Of a DNA stretch of 64,000 nt, positions 46,701 through 57,684 are shown piece after piece; within the stretch, counting starts at the first letter, position 1; each line of letters starts with the position of its first letter. Source of the DNA: Symsagittifera roscoffensis (taxonomy: Eukaryota; Xenacoelomorpha; Acoela; Convolutidae); NCBI RefSeq assembly GCF_963678635.1, contig NC_087063.1, forward strand, positions 36,246,540 to 36,310,539. The letters run 5' to 3'. A model generated the notes under the pieces. That model worked only from the letters and a program-made list of their open reading frames with translations. It was not told the origin of the DNA and searched no databases. A program made the translations under genes and the position numbers.

Positions 46701-49700
46701 GTCAAAATGAAGGAAACGCTCGCCGCAGTGTGTCACTTTCAGCAACTCTGGCAGTTTAAAATCAGTTAGGGATTGGGGTTCCTGCATTCTGGGCCGTTTT
46801 TCCTGTTTGACTCTATTAATTGTCCTCTGGTTGGCAGAATAGCTCGGGATTACTGCTGCAGTCTCTCTGTTGATGTCTCTTTGTACGGAAAGTTGAACGT
46901 TTGACGGGGTGGCTCATCTGACACAACTGCTCTTGTTTTGAGAGCTGTCCTGAATTTTCGACGGGGTGGCTCATCTGACACAACTGCTCTTGTTTTGAGA
47001 GCTGTCCTGAATTTTCGTTTTTCAATATCGGCTGGATCGGGAAAATGACTGTGTTCATTTATGATAGTGACGTTATCTTGGAAAGTGCGCACACGGCCAT
47101 TGCATTTCGATAAAACACATCGCCACGAAATTAAGGTGTCTGTTAGAATCCGATGTTTGAAGTATGCGTATGCATCATAAACTAGCATTTCGTTGTTTTT
47201 ATTTGTCATGAGAATTTCCATTGTCAACACGAACTCGAGAGCAATAACAATGAAATTATGATCTCTCGTGTCTACGTTTAGCAACATTATCAATCAAGAT
47301 ATAATTGTGTAGGTATGTGTAAATGATTTGGGTCCTGTGTTAATTTCGTCTCTAATTTGCTACGCGAAGTAATTTCTGGTCTAAGTGCTCAGTTGCGTGG
47401 CCTTATCAATTTAATCCTTCCTACTGAGAGCTTATCAAATTAATCCGGTCATTAACTAGTGTGGCAATAGCCTGGACAATTTTGTCTGGGAACCAAATGT
47501 CTTGGACACTTTTTGCATTTTGGACTGTTTTTGCCGGGACATAAATGTCTGGGACACAAATGTCTTGACACGGAATTTTCACGAGTACGTTTTTTTACAA
47601 TTACGAGGTTGAATACTAACTTAGTATGATGACTCAATACTTCATTTAATTTCGTCAGAATACACAAACTTAAAAAAACGATAATTTTCCGAGGTGAAAG
47701 AGAAAGATTCTCTTAATTTAACATGTAATCAACCGACCATGTTCCGTATCTGATGATCAAAATCAACGATGTTCGTCGTTGAATATAAAACTAAGAGATG
47801 TTCGTCGTAATATTGCCTTTCTCGTCACATACAAGACGTATTTAAAAATTCCTTAAAAAATTCAATTCTTTCGAGTCTCGTGAGTCAGAATAGTTACGCC
47901 AAATTAGTCCTTGAATGGTGTTCATTCGTTTATGCTATCAATGGAGTCAAGAAGATGAAAGGAGTTGTCTTAAGATAGTTTAGTTATAAGCATTAGCTCA
48001 AACATCGATAACAATGAAAGCAAACACTCATTCTTGCTGTCGTGATTTTTTGTTCGATGTGAACTTTTATACCTGCATATTTCGGTATTCCTAAAAAGCG
48101 GTAATTGATAATCGAAGTAGAAAAAGCGTTTAAACAAAACGCATAAAATCTTATCAATCATTTTGAATTGTCGAAAAAGTAAAATACTGAAAAGTTCCCT
48201 AACAGAATAAGAGTCAGAACTAAGTTCATCGACTCTTAAAAAGATGGAAAACCTTAAGATAGCGACCAGGCAGTTGAAAAAGTGTAGAAGAATAAGGCAT
48301 CCAAAAAAAATCAACATTTTTCGACTTTCGAAGAAAAAATATATCTAGTAAAAGCCCTTTGAATTTCAACTGTTTATGATTGGCAATTCCACAGGAATTA
48401 AGCAAACTAAAGTCAATTTTCGAAACAAGGAGTCAATCAAGTTATTCGTGACTTTTACACTTTTGTAGTTCGATAGCGGAAAGAAATGATTTGAAGTTAA
48501 AACGAAACCAGAAGTCAAACTGGAAAAAAAAAATCGGTTTGAACGCGTGAACTAACTTTGAGACTGTTCCTGAAAAGTTCCTTTTCTTTTAAAAACTAAA
48601 ATCAACACTCGAAATTGGATGTTACGTTTTTTCCGCCATTTTAGCTTTTATAACTGATGAGCGCGTTATTTGCCCTCCTTTCAGCAATTGAATTTGAATT
48701 GAGCTTGTCTCCACTTGAACTGTTTTTAATGTAGAGCATAGTTAGTAATCCATTTTAATCAAAATTGCCATCAATCAGCCAAAAGGAAACTTAAAACTTC
48801 GAAAATTGATTTTGAGAGCAAAATTTTCAGAATTTTGCTGAAACAAACCAAGCGACATAAATGCTTGAAAATTTACTTTTTTGATAAACACGTGAACACT
48901 CGAATACAATACACATTCTGAATACAATATACTTCGAAACAAAATTTTCGAAATTCATTTTCAAATTTCGGAATATTAAAGATAAGATTCAGGCCTACAA
49001 AATGTCTAAAATGACGAATAGTTATGTTTTTATTGATGTAGATTTTTAAATTTTATTATTTAGAACTTTCAGAAAAAAAAATATTGCTGCATCTTAACCG
49101 ATCGCTATGACAAAAAACTACGTCCATAGGAATATTATTGGAATAAATTCAAAAACTGTATAGGAGACTCAAGATAGACATATAAAATTTTAAACGATAT
49201 CAGTGGTAAAAGTAACAAAAACAGCAAGATTCCTCCATTGCAATCATGCATTGATGAAAACGATAATGCAACAGACAGAGATGTTGCTGATAAATTTAAC
49301 TAAGGACCACCACAGTTGGAAAAGGACTTCAAAATGATGTTCCTAATGTTGGTAGGTTTAACGTTGAATATGTTCCATATTCCATGCTTCTGAAAAAAAA
49401 CATGCGAAACAGAAGTTTTTAAAGTCCTAAATTACCTAGATAATAAAAGCTCGTCCGGTGATGATAACATCAGTAACCTTATTGTGAAAACTTCTGCGAA
49501 AGTCGTGGCACCAAATCTAAGCTTCTTAATCAACTTATCATTCACAAAAGGCGTGTTTCCTAAAGAACTTTGTAAAGCGAAAGTACTGCCGCTTCATAAA
49601 GATGGATCAAAACTTGATGAGAACAATTATAGACCAATTTCACTTTTAATTGTTTGGAGTAAAATCTATGAGCGCATTATGTATAACCGTATTTATTCTT

Positions 49701-52700
49701 ATTTAGAGAATTTTTCTTTCTTTTATGCAAAACAATTTGGTTTTCGTAATAAGCATAGCACAATTGATGCACTTGCTGAACTTACCGAAAGAATTAGAAT
49801 GTATCCTTCTTCGAATGAAATTTTTAGTTTTTCCTTGACTTGAAGAAAGCTTTTGACACTATTGACCATAATATCTTGCTATACAAATTGGATATGTATG
49901 GGTTTAGGGGCAACTGTTTAAAATGGTTGAGCTCATATCTCAGTAATCGCATACAGCGAGTTGTAGTAAATGGTGTTTCATCTAGCTGGAGTAAAATAGA
50001 ATGTGGTGTACCACAAGGCTCAATTTTAGGTCCCTTGCTTTTTCTATTATATATAAATGACCTCCCTAAAGCATGCGAAACATCGGAAGTTTTGCTACTC
50101 GCAGACGATACGAATCTAACATCAATAGGTTGTCAAATAATTGACGTTCAAAAAGACATGACGTCTTTAAATAACTGGCTACATGCAAATAAATTGGTGA
50201 TTAAACTATCCAAAACAGTTCAAATGAATGTAAAGTTAAGTGCTTCCAATCATTTATTTCAGTTAAACTCTTGCTCGATAAATACGAAACCTGTTTTTAA
50301 ATATTTGGGCATTTACATAGACTCCAAATTTTCTTTTAAAAGTCATATCGATTTCGTCAAAAAGAAACTTAGTAAACAATGCGGTATAGTTTTAAAGCTA
50401 CGGCACTACGTGCCGAGGTCTCAAATGATCGAATACTACAGTAGCAATGTCGTTCCCATTCTCCAGTATGGCATTTTAATTTATGGATGTTGCAGCTATT
50501 CGCAGCTGGAACAACTTAATGTTTTACAAAAGAAAATCCTCAAATTCATTTTTTTCAGAAAACGTCGAGATCGTAGTAATGATATTTTTGAAAAATATAG
50601 TTTGTTAACCGTTTATGAGTATCATCTCTATGAGCTATTAAAATTTGTTCTTAAATCAGTTATTGGTGTTCATAATGATAGCTTTCTGAATGATTTATTT
50701 GTTTTTCAAAATGCAAAAAGAGCTACTAGAAATTCTGATAGCAGCCATCTGTTCGAACCATTTTGTAAACGCAAAATTGAGCGCTTCTCGATTCGATATC
50801 GCGCTTGTAAACTTTTTAATAAGCTGCGGGTTCTGAATTTGATACCTGCACACGTCAAAAGTTGTTCTTTTTCAGAAATTTCGGCAATTTACCATTCTTT
50901 GAAAATATACCTGGTACAAAACCATGAATTAGTGAAACATATATTTGGCTTATAAAAAAAAATTTAAAACCCATACCCGTTGGTTGCATGCTACAGGACT
51001 ACCAGCTATATATCAGCTTTTTTGTATAAAAAAATGACCTCCCAAATCCTTCTAGTTTTCGAGATATCGAGGTTTTTTGATTTTTTTTGGATTTTTCTCA
51101 CTAATTTTTTTTCGAAAAACATAAAAAAATAAAAAAAAATTACATATAATTTTACAGCGCCCTGGAATTATTGTTGAGTTTAGTACTGTTAAGTTCAGTA
51201 GTTAGTTAATGTCAACATAAATTTATAAATATATATAAATTTTTTTTTTTTCACGAGCTGTAGCTTTTGTATTTAAATAAAAATATATTTGCTCGCATTG
51301 TTTAATTTGATTTGTTTCATTAGAGATGTTTCATTTGAATAGAAGGGTAGACTTTTAGTGGACCAACAGGTCCCGTAGTCTATCCGTTCCTGCTTTAAAT
51401 GTGGCAAATTTAATTATGCTGATATATTGTTTATAAAAGGAAAAATATATTCTTTCTTTCTTTCTTTGAGAGAGGACATGACAATCAATATCACGAAGGG
51501 AATTACATGTCTGATAACCTAACCACTGCTCCACTCTGTCTTATCACTTGTTACCAGAGCTTGGACCTTATGTCATTAACCTGTCAAGACAATGCCATAA
51601 ATCTGCTGATTTATGTTTATTCAAACTTGAGTATTTTTTTCCAATATTTTCTTTTTGCTTTCAGATTTATATATTTTTCTTTTTCTTTGAAGATCTCATA
51701 TTTCGTATTTCATTTAAATAAAACGGGCAGTGAGAAAACCAATTGAGCTCGTTAACTGTCCCCTCACTGTTTCAGGTGCTTCATATTTAAATGCTCGTTG
51801 TATGCATATTTACCATTAACAATGAGAAATAAATTCTTTCTTTATTTCTTCTTAGTGGTAAAATGTTCAGTTTGCTCGTCATATCGTACCTTGGATACTC
51901 TGTCATGGTCGTGAGGCGACAATTCATAACAGGCGACAATTCGTAATCAGTGACAATTCGTAATAAGCGACGATTCGTAACCGTAGATAAAGCAGGAAAC
52001 ACTGATTCCTGCGCAATATTCCTCTCGTGCCGGATGTGAGCGCAGCCAATGCCTTGTTACGAGTTGTCGCCTGTTACGAATTGTCGCCCTACATGTCATA
52101 GCATGGATAGTGTGTGGGAGTGAGTCTCGCCTGAACTCTGGCTGCAAGTCTACCAGAGCCTGGCTAATTTCGGCTCCAATAACATAACCGCGTCAAAATT
52201 CTAGACCCAAAAATTATTAAGCTGAACAAAATCAACCTGGTTGTGGCGAAATGATAGAAATTGACAGCTTTAAAAGCCTTTGATAGATTCTCCGCGAGAG
52301 CCACAAAAAATCCAACGAAACAAAAAAACCGATTATTATAATTAAGTTAACTTACTTCCTGTGTTTTCGAACAGCACTTTATCATTTAAACCGAGCCTTA
52401 GCTCGGGCATGCCACTGAGAAACACGCGCATCCTGATTGCACCAACTATTTCACTTCTCAGAACAGTCCCAGACGCATTCACCTAGAAACAACCATTTTC
52501 ACGCGATCAGATTGGATACAAAACTTTCAGTGGTTCAAAACTTAACTGATCTGAAGACTTTCCTTTCAACTAATTTTTGCAATTATATATTATGACATAC
52601 GAAAATTTTTTATTTCAGCCAACTTTGCATCAAAAAAACGCTGAAAAAAAACATGAAATTACCAGTAGGTTGACGGATTCAATGACATCCAAGAATACTT

Positions 52701-55700
52701 CATTCTTTCTGTATTTGACTCCTTCTAGACGCCACGACACTGCATTGGTGACTGCTGGTGGTGGTCTGGGGGCCAGGTCCAACTTCTGGCCCTCCTGTGT
52801 GATGTACTCTTGCAGAATCTTGGAGTCTGTGAACTGTGGATACCCGAAGTCCACTATTTCGTCCAGCAATTCATACACAACCACGAAGTTATCTCGAACA
52901 CTTTCCTCTTCCAGTTCTTTAAAGTATTCTTGGAACACCTGAATTAAACTAGTTTCCAATATATCATTGATTATTAACTTAAGCTTCATTCAGGCTATCA
53001 CATCTTCCTTACCCGAACTAGTTTGTGGAGGAATGCAAAGACAAGCGATGCGTTTGGATTGTTTTTGCCAACAGCGACAACTGAAACAAAACAATCTTAT
53101 AGAAGAACAAGTACCACAAAAACTTCGCAAGAGACAGAAAACCCCGTGATGGATGTAAATGGCTTTAGTTTTCTTTGTAAAATTAATACAGAAAAAAAAA
53201 CAAGGATAGCCGGTTACTGAGGAAGTAGCACAGAATGTTCCGACCATTGTCTTGTAGCACAGAATGTTCCGAACGCAAACGTAGCCAACTGACAATTGGA
53301 AAAGAGTAATGAACGCAAGGAAACCGAAAAATAAACTGACTTAACCTTCGAAACTTAAAAAAAACTGACTTAACCTTCAACTTTTCAATTTCGAAAAAAA
53401 GGTTAAAAAGCTTTATGAATTTGCAGAACAATTTGTGACTGACACTTTTTTTGATAAAAATTAACCCAATTTGACAAAACTGGATCAAAAAGTAAAAATA
53501 TTGTTTCTCCGGGAAATATGATAATTACTTTTCCTTTTTCGAATATAAGCGTCGATCACGTTTTTGTGACCTTTTTTGCAGTTGGACAGATAAGATAAGA
53601 TTCTTATCTACATTTTTGCAGTTCGACAGTGGAGTTTGCCTTCCTTTTAACAAAAGAAAAGGGTGAACTGAAAAATAAATCAAAACTAAAACCGCGAAAA
53701 ATCTTAACTAAGCGTGAACAACATCTACAATTTTTAGAGCATTTTTAAGACATTTTCCTTTTTAAAAAAAAACATAAAAATCACCGTCCTAAACAAGAGT
53801 ACTTACTGTAATCATTACTCTTAGGAAAAGGCTTTTCTAAAACTAAGGCATACTCCACAGTCATAGTAAAAAAGGCAAAATGGAAAACAATTTTCGCAGA
53901 AAAAAGAACACAAAGACGAAAAAAAATCATTAAAAAATTTTTAAAAGTTTAAAACTTTTTGAATTTTGAAAAAAAATTTCGAAATTTATTGATTCTCAAA
54001 TTTGCGCAAACAAACTTCAATCGATTAAAATTAAGTTTTCACGGCTTAAATTAAGCAAAATAAACTATTTTGGCTGCTCGCTCGACATGAGACCGAAAAT
54101 CAGAAAATGAAACGGTTTCTCTCGATATAAAGAAAAAAATTAAGTCGTTCGAATCACGGCTGAAAAGGCTTTAGTATGATATATCACTCGACACTAAATA
54201 TACCACTAGACAATTATTTGTTTATTTTTTTTATAGGTTTTCTTTTTTTAATTCAACTTTTGTGTGGAAAAATCTCCTACCACAAAAAGAAGAATTAAGC
54301 AATAAAATTTGGATGAGTATCTTACACTGAAGAGTTGAGAATTTCAATTTCTGTTAGGTTTTTATAACTAAGTTATTTGAAAATTTTTTAAATCATAAAA
54401 ACGTCAAATCTTGAAAACTAAAAAAATTTGAGCAGTCAAATTTTGAGGTAAGAATACCTGACAGCTCCCAATTACAGTTAATTATTTGAACTTTTCTCAA
54501 ATTTTAATATATAATTTTTTTGACAAAATCATAAAAAAGCCATATCTCGGAAACTGAAAAGATTTGAGCAGTCATAATTTCAGCCCTGCTGAGCAGTCAA
54601 AACTTGCAACGCCTAAGAAACCATGACAGCACCTCACAGTATAGAATTGAGATCAAAACTCTATACTTGTTCTTTGAAAATTTTTGAAATCATTTTAAAA
54701 AATTCCTATCTCGCAAACTAAGAGAATTTGAGCAGTCAGATTTTGAGGCAAGATTTGCAACCCCTGAGAGTACCCTGACAGCACCCAATTACAGAGTTGA
54801 TAATTTCAATTTTTGTAGAATTTTTAAATCCACGTTTAATAAAAAAAAAAACCACAAAAAGCTTCGTATCTCGTAAACTAGAAATATTTTGGCACTCATA
54901 CTTGGAGGCCTAATTTGCAACCACTAAGGTAATCCTGACAGCATCCCACAATTGGGTTGCTAATTTCAATCTTGGCGAAAAAAACTGAATTCAATCTGGA
55001 AAATCGAAAAAAATTCATGAGTATTGCAACATAGGATAGTTTAAACGTGCGAAAATCATTTCGTAAACTTGCAAAAATAATACCTTGCAAAAACTAGAAC
55101 ATGGTGAGATAGTGAAGCCCGCATTTCAATATAAAATAGATAGATAATAGATAATAGACAGAGGTGAAGCTGAGCTTCGCACCACTTGCTATACAAATTT
55201 ATATAAAATCAAAGGGAAAAATTAAAAAAAATTCAATAAATCGTTTTGTCAATAAAAAAGTGATCTCAAGCAGTAATGTCACCTCAAAACCAGATTCGTC
55301 CTACGGCTGACTGAAATTGAATATATAATTTCCATGCAGTAACAAAACCGAAAATACCCGAGCAGAAACCTCTCATGACAAAAAAAATTCGAAAAAGTTC
55401 CGAATGAAAAAAATTATGCCCCTTTTCACCTCACGCATGCACACTAACTATTTTTGATCTCGAACGACGCAATAAGAGGCCACTAGGACGATATAAATTA
55501 AGCCGAAACTTTTACACCCGATGAAGAATACAAAAAAAAACGAAATTTTGACAAATTAAAATGGTAAAATTACAAGCATATTAAAAACAAATTTCGATTC
55601 AGCCGGATTTTTAAATGCCCAAACCCTTTAAGCAACTACAGTGAAAATTGTTTGCAGCAAAAAAAACGATTCTTAGATCCGGCAACTATACCGACAAAAC

Positions 55701-56649
55701 ATAAGAAGACAAATGATAGGCCGAATTTTTTTGAACCCAAGTTACGTCGAGTCCAGATGAGTCTTGTCGACAAAGTTGTGTGCCGGAAAAAAGTCTAGTA
55801 CCCGATTGCAATACCCCTGCTTACCGTAAGGGTAAAAAAATAAAGTAGAAATAATCATGGAAATAGTAAAAACGATAGCGACCAAGATATTACGGGTCTC
55901 ACGCACTAACCACTGAGTCGCGGGCGCTTAAAAAGGCTATGAAATTTCCAAAGTTACAGATCGTGATTATATCAAAAAGGCCACCAAAAGAATTAACACT
56001 TTTGTTTGCCAATTAGATAAGAAAAAAAAGAAGATTCGTAATAATACGGTTTCAAAATGGGCGCCGTTTGCTTGTTGCAGGCTGTTTACGTTAGAACAAT
56101 TGGCTGCCGAACGCCAGCAACTGTAATAATATTTCATGAAGTACCTACGCTATACTGCGCACCTAACCAAAAACACAAAACTCACGGTAAAGATTGCTGT
56201 GTTTGATGTACATGTAGGTGATGTCTTCCAGTTTCAAAATAGGAGATACGCTGCCTTCGTCTTCTTTCTCAAGAACAACGTGCATGAATTTATCAATACA
56301 GTTTGATGGAATATCACCTTTGTAGTCCCTTGACATCAACGGCTAAATAGATCAATTACGTAGCATGTGATATCGAACCATGATAAGGTGGAAAAGCTGA
56401 TAAATTGGAAGTTTTATTGTGCAAATTATAGATGGTCGTTTTATTCTATATAAAAACTAGTATGATTTCCATATAATTGAACAAGAGTAATTGATTTTGT
56501 TAGCTTACCTGACCGAGTCTTATTTTCAAAAACAATAGGCACAAAGTTTCAAATACCTCTAGCTTTTAGGACTTGATGATTTGATGAACTAATACAATTA
56601 ACAATACCTTTCCTTTGACGTCGAGGATAAACAGAGCAGAAAAAGACAT
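40744..56649 (-). CDS. AP1M1: AP-1 complex subunit mu (eight exons, last one tentative)
   Basis: Minus-strand exons in transcript order: 56649-56608 (MSFSALFILDVKGK), 56342-56186, 53080-53013, 52938-52663, 52482-52356, 44090-43948, 41461-41029 and candidate 40763-40744 (DYKPLS then TGA). All junctions are GT-AG and in phase; the sum is 1266 nt, 421 residues, against 423 in human AP1M1. Residues 1-~145 are the longin-like domain (IKHSNLYLVAV, EYFKELEEESVRDNF, YITQEGQKLDL). Residues ~164 to the end are the mu-homology domain, which binds YxxPhi cargo signals (KYRKNEVFLDVIE, GMPELRLGLNDKVLF, VELEDVKFHQCVRLS, KSFPGGKEFLMRAHF, FTTSGIQVRYLKI, GYQALPWVRYITQNG). The mu subunit is part of the clathrin adaptor at the trans-Golgi network and endosomes. 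The exon-7 donor GGAGGTAAGT supports a last short exon. If it is not used, the frame reads on to a stop at 41000. Introns carry several transposons. Confidence 0.93.
41805..42215. repeat. 204-bp tandem repeat, two near-identical units
   Basis: CCATAACTGTTTTAACAAAA starts each unit, near 41809 and 42013. Both continue with CTTGTCGAAGCAA, GGCAGGGCGTAGCCTCTTAT, AGAGATTCGCCCAA and GAGAAAGTCGAAAAGTTTCA. Identity is high, so this duplication is younger than the surrounding monomers, of which it is a higher-order derivative. The 60-codon frame at 41870-42052 is a by-product. Confidence 0.88.
43040..43710 (-). repeat. Inverted copy of the composite SINE unit
   Basis: The minus-strand reading reproduces 6550-7210. 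The upstream block lies at 43380-43710. The tRNA-like head (box A within GTGGTTGAGGGGATAGTGCG, box B GATTCGAATCC) lies at about 43175-43255. The body ATTCAAGGC follows, and then the 3' end GCGAAGTGGGGCTTCGCCTC near 43060. A single copy of the palindrome arm is present near 43490-43560. Confidence 0.8.
44715..44835 (+). mobile_element. Fragment of the hAT-like MITE family
   Basis: GGCCGATCCATGATTTTCTC followed by GAGACGG recalls the 5' part of the MITE at 10.3 kb (GGCGGATCTAGGATTTTCTC then GAGGGG). TTGACCAAAAGATTG and GGAGCGCACC match internal blocks. The ends are eroded. It lies in AP-1 mu intron 5. Confidence 0.5.
45194..45292. repeat. Left terminal inverted repeat of the MULE
   Basis: It begins GGTGCATAGACATTTGTGTC and ends ACAAAATTGTCC. 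The inverse complement of the right end (47474-47572) aligns over the whole length with few substitutions and one or two small gaps. The tandem GACATTTGTGTCC modules inside the repeat may be transposase-binding sites. Confidence 0.88.
45789..46787 (-). CDS. MULE transposase, apparently intact 332-residue frame
   Basis: The catalytic core shows the Mutator DDE pattern: Asp59 in WFCDGTFSTAP, Asp117 in ATIDFEIAVKNAF, and Glu248 in RTNNAVEGWNSSF. The C-x2-H motif of this family is CYFH at 138-141, between the second Asp and Glu. VYALLPDKKEETYF is another family signature. The frame is uninterrupted for 332 codons, although the true start may lie further upstream: the FLYWCH frame ends at 46850 in another phase. 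The protein would bind the terminal repeats and cut and paste the element. Either a small intron or a frameshift separates it from the FLYWCH part. Confidence 0.9.
   Translation of the reverse strand: MQEPQSLTDFKLPELLKVTHCGERFLHFDSGPNDTKRIMVFTTLPGLDILSGADDWFCDGTFSTAPSVFFQIYTIHASVEGILIPIVYALLPDKKEETYFRLLSCFDIEFPKRATIDFEIAVKNAFNSVSKNVQIQYCYFHLSQSVWRHIQTTGNTSNYRLDLEFREHVRMLLSIAFLPVSDVSTAFETLQKTCPETAHPIFNYFEDNYVGRLSAANGTRQNPRFDVDSWSCHQRVITGRPRTNNAVEGWNSSFVKLVNGKHPLFPKLIEKFQDEQKNAEILIEKMCAGQRVSRYKKPLYVKLDKNLSELVAAYDQSKLLSFLKGCSSNIKL
46850..47293 (-). CDS. FLYWCH zinc-finger N-terminal part of the MULE protein
   Basis: The frame contains YAYFKHRILTDTLISWRCVL, then SKCNGRVRTF and INEHSHFPDP: aromatic strand, W-R-C, second Cys and the H-x-H pair of a FLYWCH domain, a DNA-binding zinc finger often fused to MULE transposases. 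Directly after it, an exact 57-bp tandem duplication (46903-46959 and 46960-47016) repeats the 19 residues RKFRTALKTRAVVSDEPPR. Because 57 is a multiple of three, the frame is kept. The start Met is uncertain. The frame differs from that of the transposase, so an intron or a frameshift lies between ~46850 and 46787. Confidence 0.75.
   Translation of the reverse strand: MIMLLNVDTRDHNFIVIALEFVLTMEILMTNKNNEMLVYDAYAYFKHRILTDTLISWRCVLSKCNGRVRTFQDNVTIINEHSHFPDPADIEKRKFRTALKTRAVVSDEPPRRKFRTALKTRAVVSDEPPRQTFNFPYKETSTERLQQ
46903..47016. repeat. 57-bp perfect tandem duplication in the MULE
   Basis: The two adjacent copies, 46903-46959 and 46960-47016, both start GACGGGGTGGCTCATCTGAC and end GTCCTGAATTTTC, and are identical by eye. 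They encode the doubled 19-residue basic segment after the FLYWCH domain. Confidence 0.95.
47581..49180. other. Noncoding part of AP-1 mu intron 5
   Basis: No exon is supported. Around 47755-47815 GATGTTCGTCGTTGAA and GATGTTCGTCGTAA form a short repeat. The frame at 47970-48317 (minus) is AT-rich and has no recognisable domain. Confidence 0.45.
49190..51475 (+). mobile_element. Decayed, 5'-truncated CR1-like LINE
   Basis: From about 49190 the translation resembles the pre-RT region of CR1/Rex-type LINEs with several stops (SKIPPLQSCIDENDN, DVADKFN). The RT follows. After the last stop at 50953-50955 comes a 3' UTR of ~500 bp (GTGGACCAACAGGTCCCGTA) and a terminal microsatellite of ATTCTTTC units at about 51451-51471. 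The endonuclease is missing. The element lies antisense to AP-1 mu in its intron 5. Confidence 0.8.
49440..50955 (+). pseudogene. CR1-like reverse transcriptase, one frameshift
   Basis: The first frame (to about 49830) reads NKSSSGDDNISNLIV, VLPLHKDGSKLDENNYRPIS and KQFGFRNKHSTIDAL. A one-base shift near 49830 then joins it to FLDLKKAFDTIDH (motif A Asp). The second frame continues to 50955 with GVPQGSILGPLLFLLYINDL (motif B) and LLADDTNL (motif C, LADD instead of F/YADD). The thumb region follows (NWLHANKLVIKLSKT, KYLGIYIDSKFSFKSHI). Apart from the frameshift the RT is close to full length, so decay is moderate. The C-terminal PILQYGILIYGCC and RRDRSNDIFEKY agree with CR1-group proteins. Confidence 0.85.
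51510..51860 (-). repeat. Possible inverted tRNA-derived sequence and poly-pyrimidine tail
   Basis: On the minus strand, GGAGCAGTGGTTAGGTTATC followed by AGACATGTAATTC (about 51500-51535) has the look of a tRNA box A. A second ATTCTTTCTTT-type tail lies at about 51832-51850 on the plus strand. The body between is AT-rich. A SINE or LINE-tail remnant is the likeliest reading, but box B was not found. Confidence 0.3.
51910..52093. mobile_element. 184-bp MULE-like MITE
   Basis: The ends are inverted repeats: CGTGAGGCGACAATTCATAA on the left and, inverted, TGTAGGGCGACAATTCGTAA on the right. Further GGCGACAATTCGTAA modules lie inside each end. Flanking 9-mers TGTCATGGT (51901-51909) and TGTCATAGC (52094-52102) agree at 7 of 9 positions, as expected for an aged Mutator-type 9-bp target duplication. 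The same terminus precedes the FLYWCH relic at 29.6 kb, which suggests the autonomous parent. There is no coding capacity. Confidence 0.8.
53081..56185 (-). other. AP-1 mu intron 2, with ~162-bp tandem monomers
   Basis: It starts (transcript sense) with GTGAGT and ends TGTTTCAG. At about 54340-55100 there are four or more diverged monomers: TATCTCGGAAACTGAAAAG at 54543, TATCTCGCAAACTAAGAG at 54707 and TATCTCGTAAACTAGAAAT at 54867, spaced 164 and 160 bp, each followed by GAGCAGTCA and a CCTGACAGCACCC block. An inverted SINE 3' end lies near 55160 (ACAGAGGTGAAGCTGAGCTT). An inverted composite SINE fragment lies near 55880-56050 (GTCTCACGCACTAACCACTG). No additional exon is seen. Confidence 0.65.
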
Positions 56650-56839
56650 CGAAATCTGAAACCAGTGTAATATAAACCAATGTAATTTTTCTTGTTAAAA
56701 TAAATCGTCACTGAATAAATTATCAATTTTACTCACTAAATGAGTTGGTAATAATCATATTTTTAACCTTATAAAAAGGGTCAATTCAAATGGGCCCTTC
56801 CGTAAAGCGACGGGCCGTGCACAGGATGGATAGTGACAT

Positions 56840-57684
56840 ACCAATGCTATAAAAATGAAGTTCAATCTGACAAAATGTCATACACTCACCCTAACGGGAA
56901 GAACGAAACAATCTGAACGGAACTTTACCTTAAATGGCGGAAAACAACTAAGCAAAGTTGAATCAGATAAAGATCTGGGAGTTATCGTTGATTCAATATT
57001 ACAATACCGTGAGCACATTGCCAAAAAGACGAAAGTGGCAAACAGTATAGTCGCGATAATCAGGAAAAGCTTCGTGAACCTGACCTCTGAAATTCTAACG
57101 ACCCTGTACAAAGCCTTAGCAAGAACACATCTGGAGTATTGAATTTGCGAACTTGAATTTGCGAACTTAATCTGGCACCCAAGACTAATCAAGCATCAAA
57201 AGATCTTAGAAAACGTACAAAGAAAAGCGACGCGTCTAGTTAGCGGTATGAAAAATCTATCCTATTACGAAAGCCTTAAAGAACTGAATCTATCATCGCT
57301 GGAATACAGAAGGAAAAGAGGGACAATGATAGAAATGTATAGTATCTGCTATGGTTTGTATGATAGGAATTCCACTGCGGGACTATTCGAGCGGAATGAT
57401 AGGGATTCTAGAGGTAACGCATGTAAAGTAGTAGTACGTAAAGCAAATCTAGAAATGCGAAAAAATTTCTTCACGATTAGAGCACCTCTCGACTAGAACA
57501 ATCTGCCACAGGAAACAGTGCAAAGCAAGACCATCGACGAATTCAAGTGGAAACTGGACAAACATTGGAAAGCGATTGGAATTGACATGTACGAATTCGA
57601 ACGGAGATAGGAAAAAAAACATTTGTAATGACCACAAGAGGCACTGCCTAATGGTCATAAAAACTTGACTTGACTTGACTTGAC
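56840..57684 (+). pseudogene. 3' end of a CR1/L2-like LINE with (TTGAC)n tail
   Basis: Frames 56855-57142 and 57248-57496 give the end of the RT and the C-terminal region: MKFNLTKCHTLTLTGR, SKVESDKDLGVIVDSILQYR, IRKSFVNLTSEILTTLYKAL and RTHLEY. After a stop there is a short duplicated GAATTTGCGAACTTGAATTT, then VQRKATRLVSGMKNLSYYES, LNLSSLEYRRKRGTMIEMY and, past another stop, NNLPQETVQSKTIDEFKWKL. The element ends in four to five TTGAC units at 57662-57685. The 5' part with endonuclease and most of the RT is missing. It lies less than 200 bp upstream of AP-1 mu exon 1, in the opposite orientation. Confidence 0.85.

Larger units (their letters stand above)
45194..47572 (-). mobile_element. Complete Mutator-like (MULE) transposon with FLYWCH
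   Basis: The 2379-bp element is bracketed by GAATTTTC at 45186-45193 and 47573-47580, a perfect 8-bp match within the 8-11 bp expected for Mutator target duplications. The ends, about 45194-45292 and 47474-47572, are inverted repeats of ~100 bp at high but imperfect identity. Each contains repeated GACATTTGTGTCC-type modules (GACATTTATGTCCC, ACAAAATTGTCC, AAACAGTCC). Inside, on the minus strand, are a FLYWCH frame (47293-46850) and the transposase (46787-45789). It sits in AP-1 mu intron 5, in the same orientation as the host gene. Confidence 0.9.
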
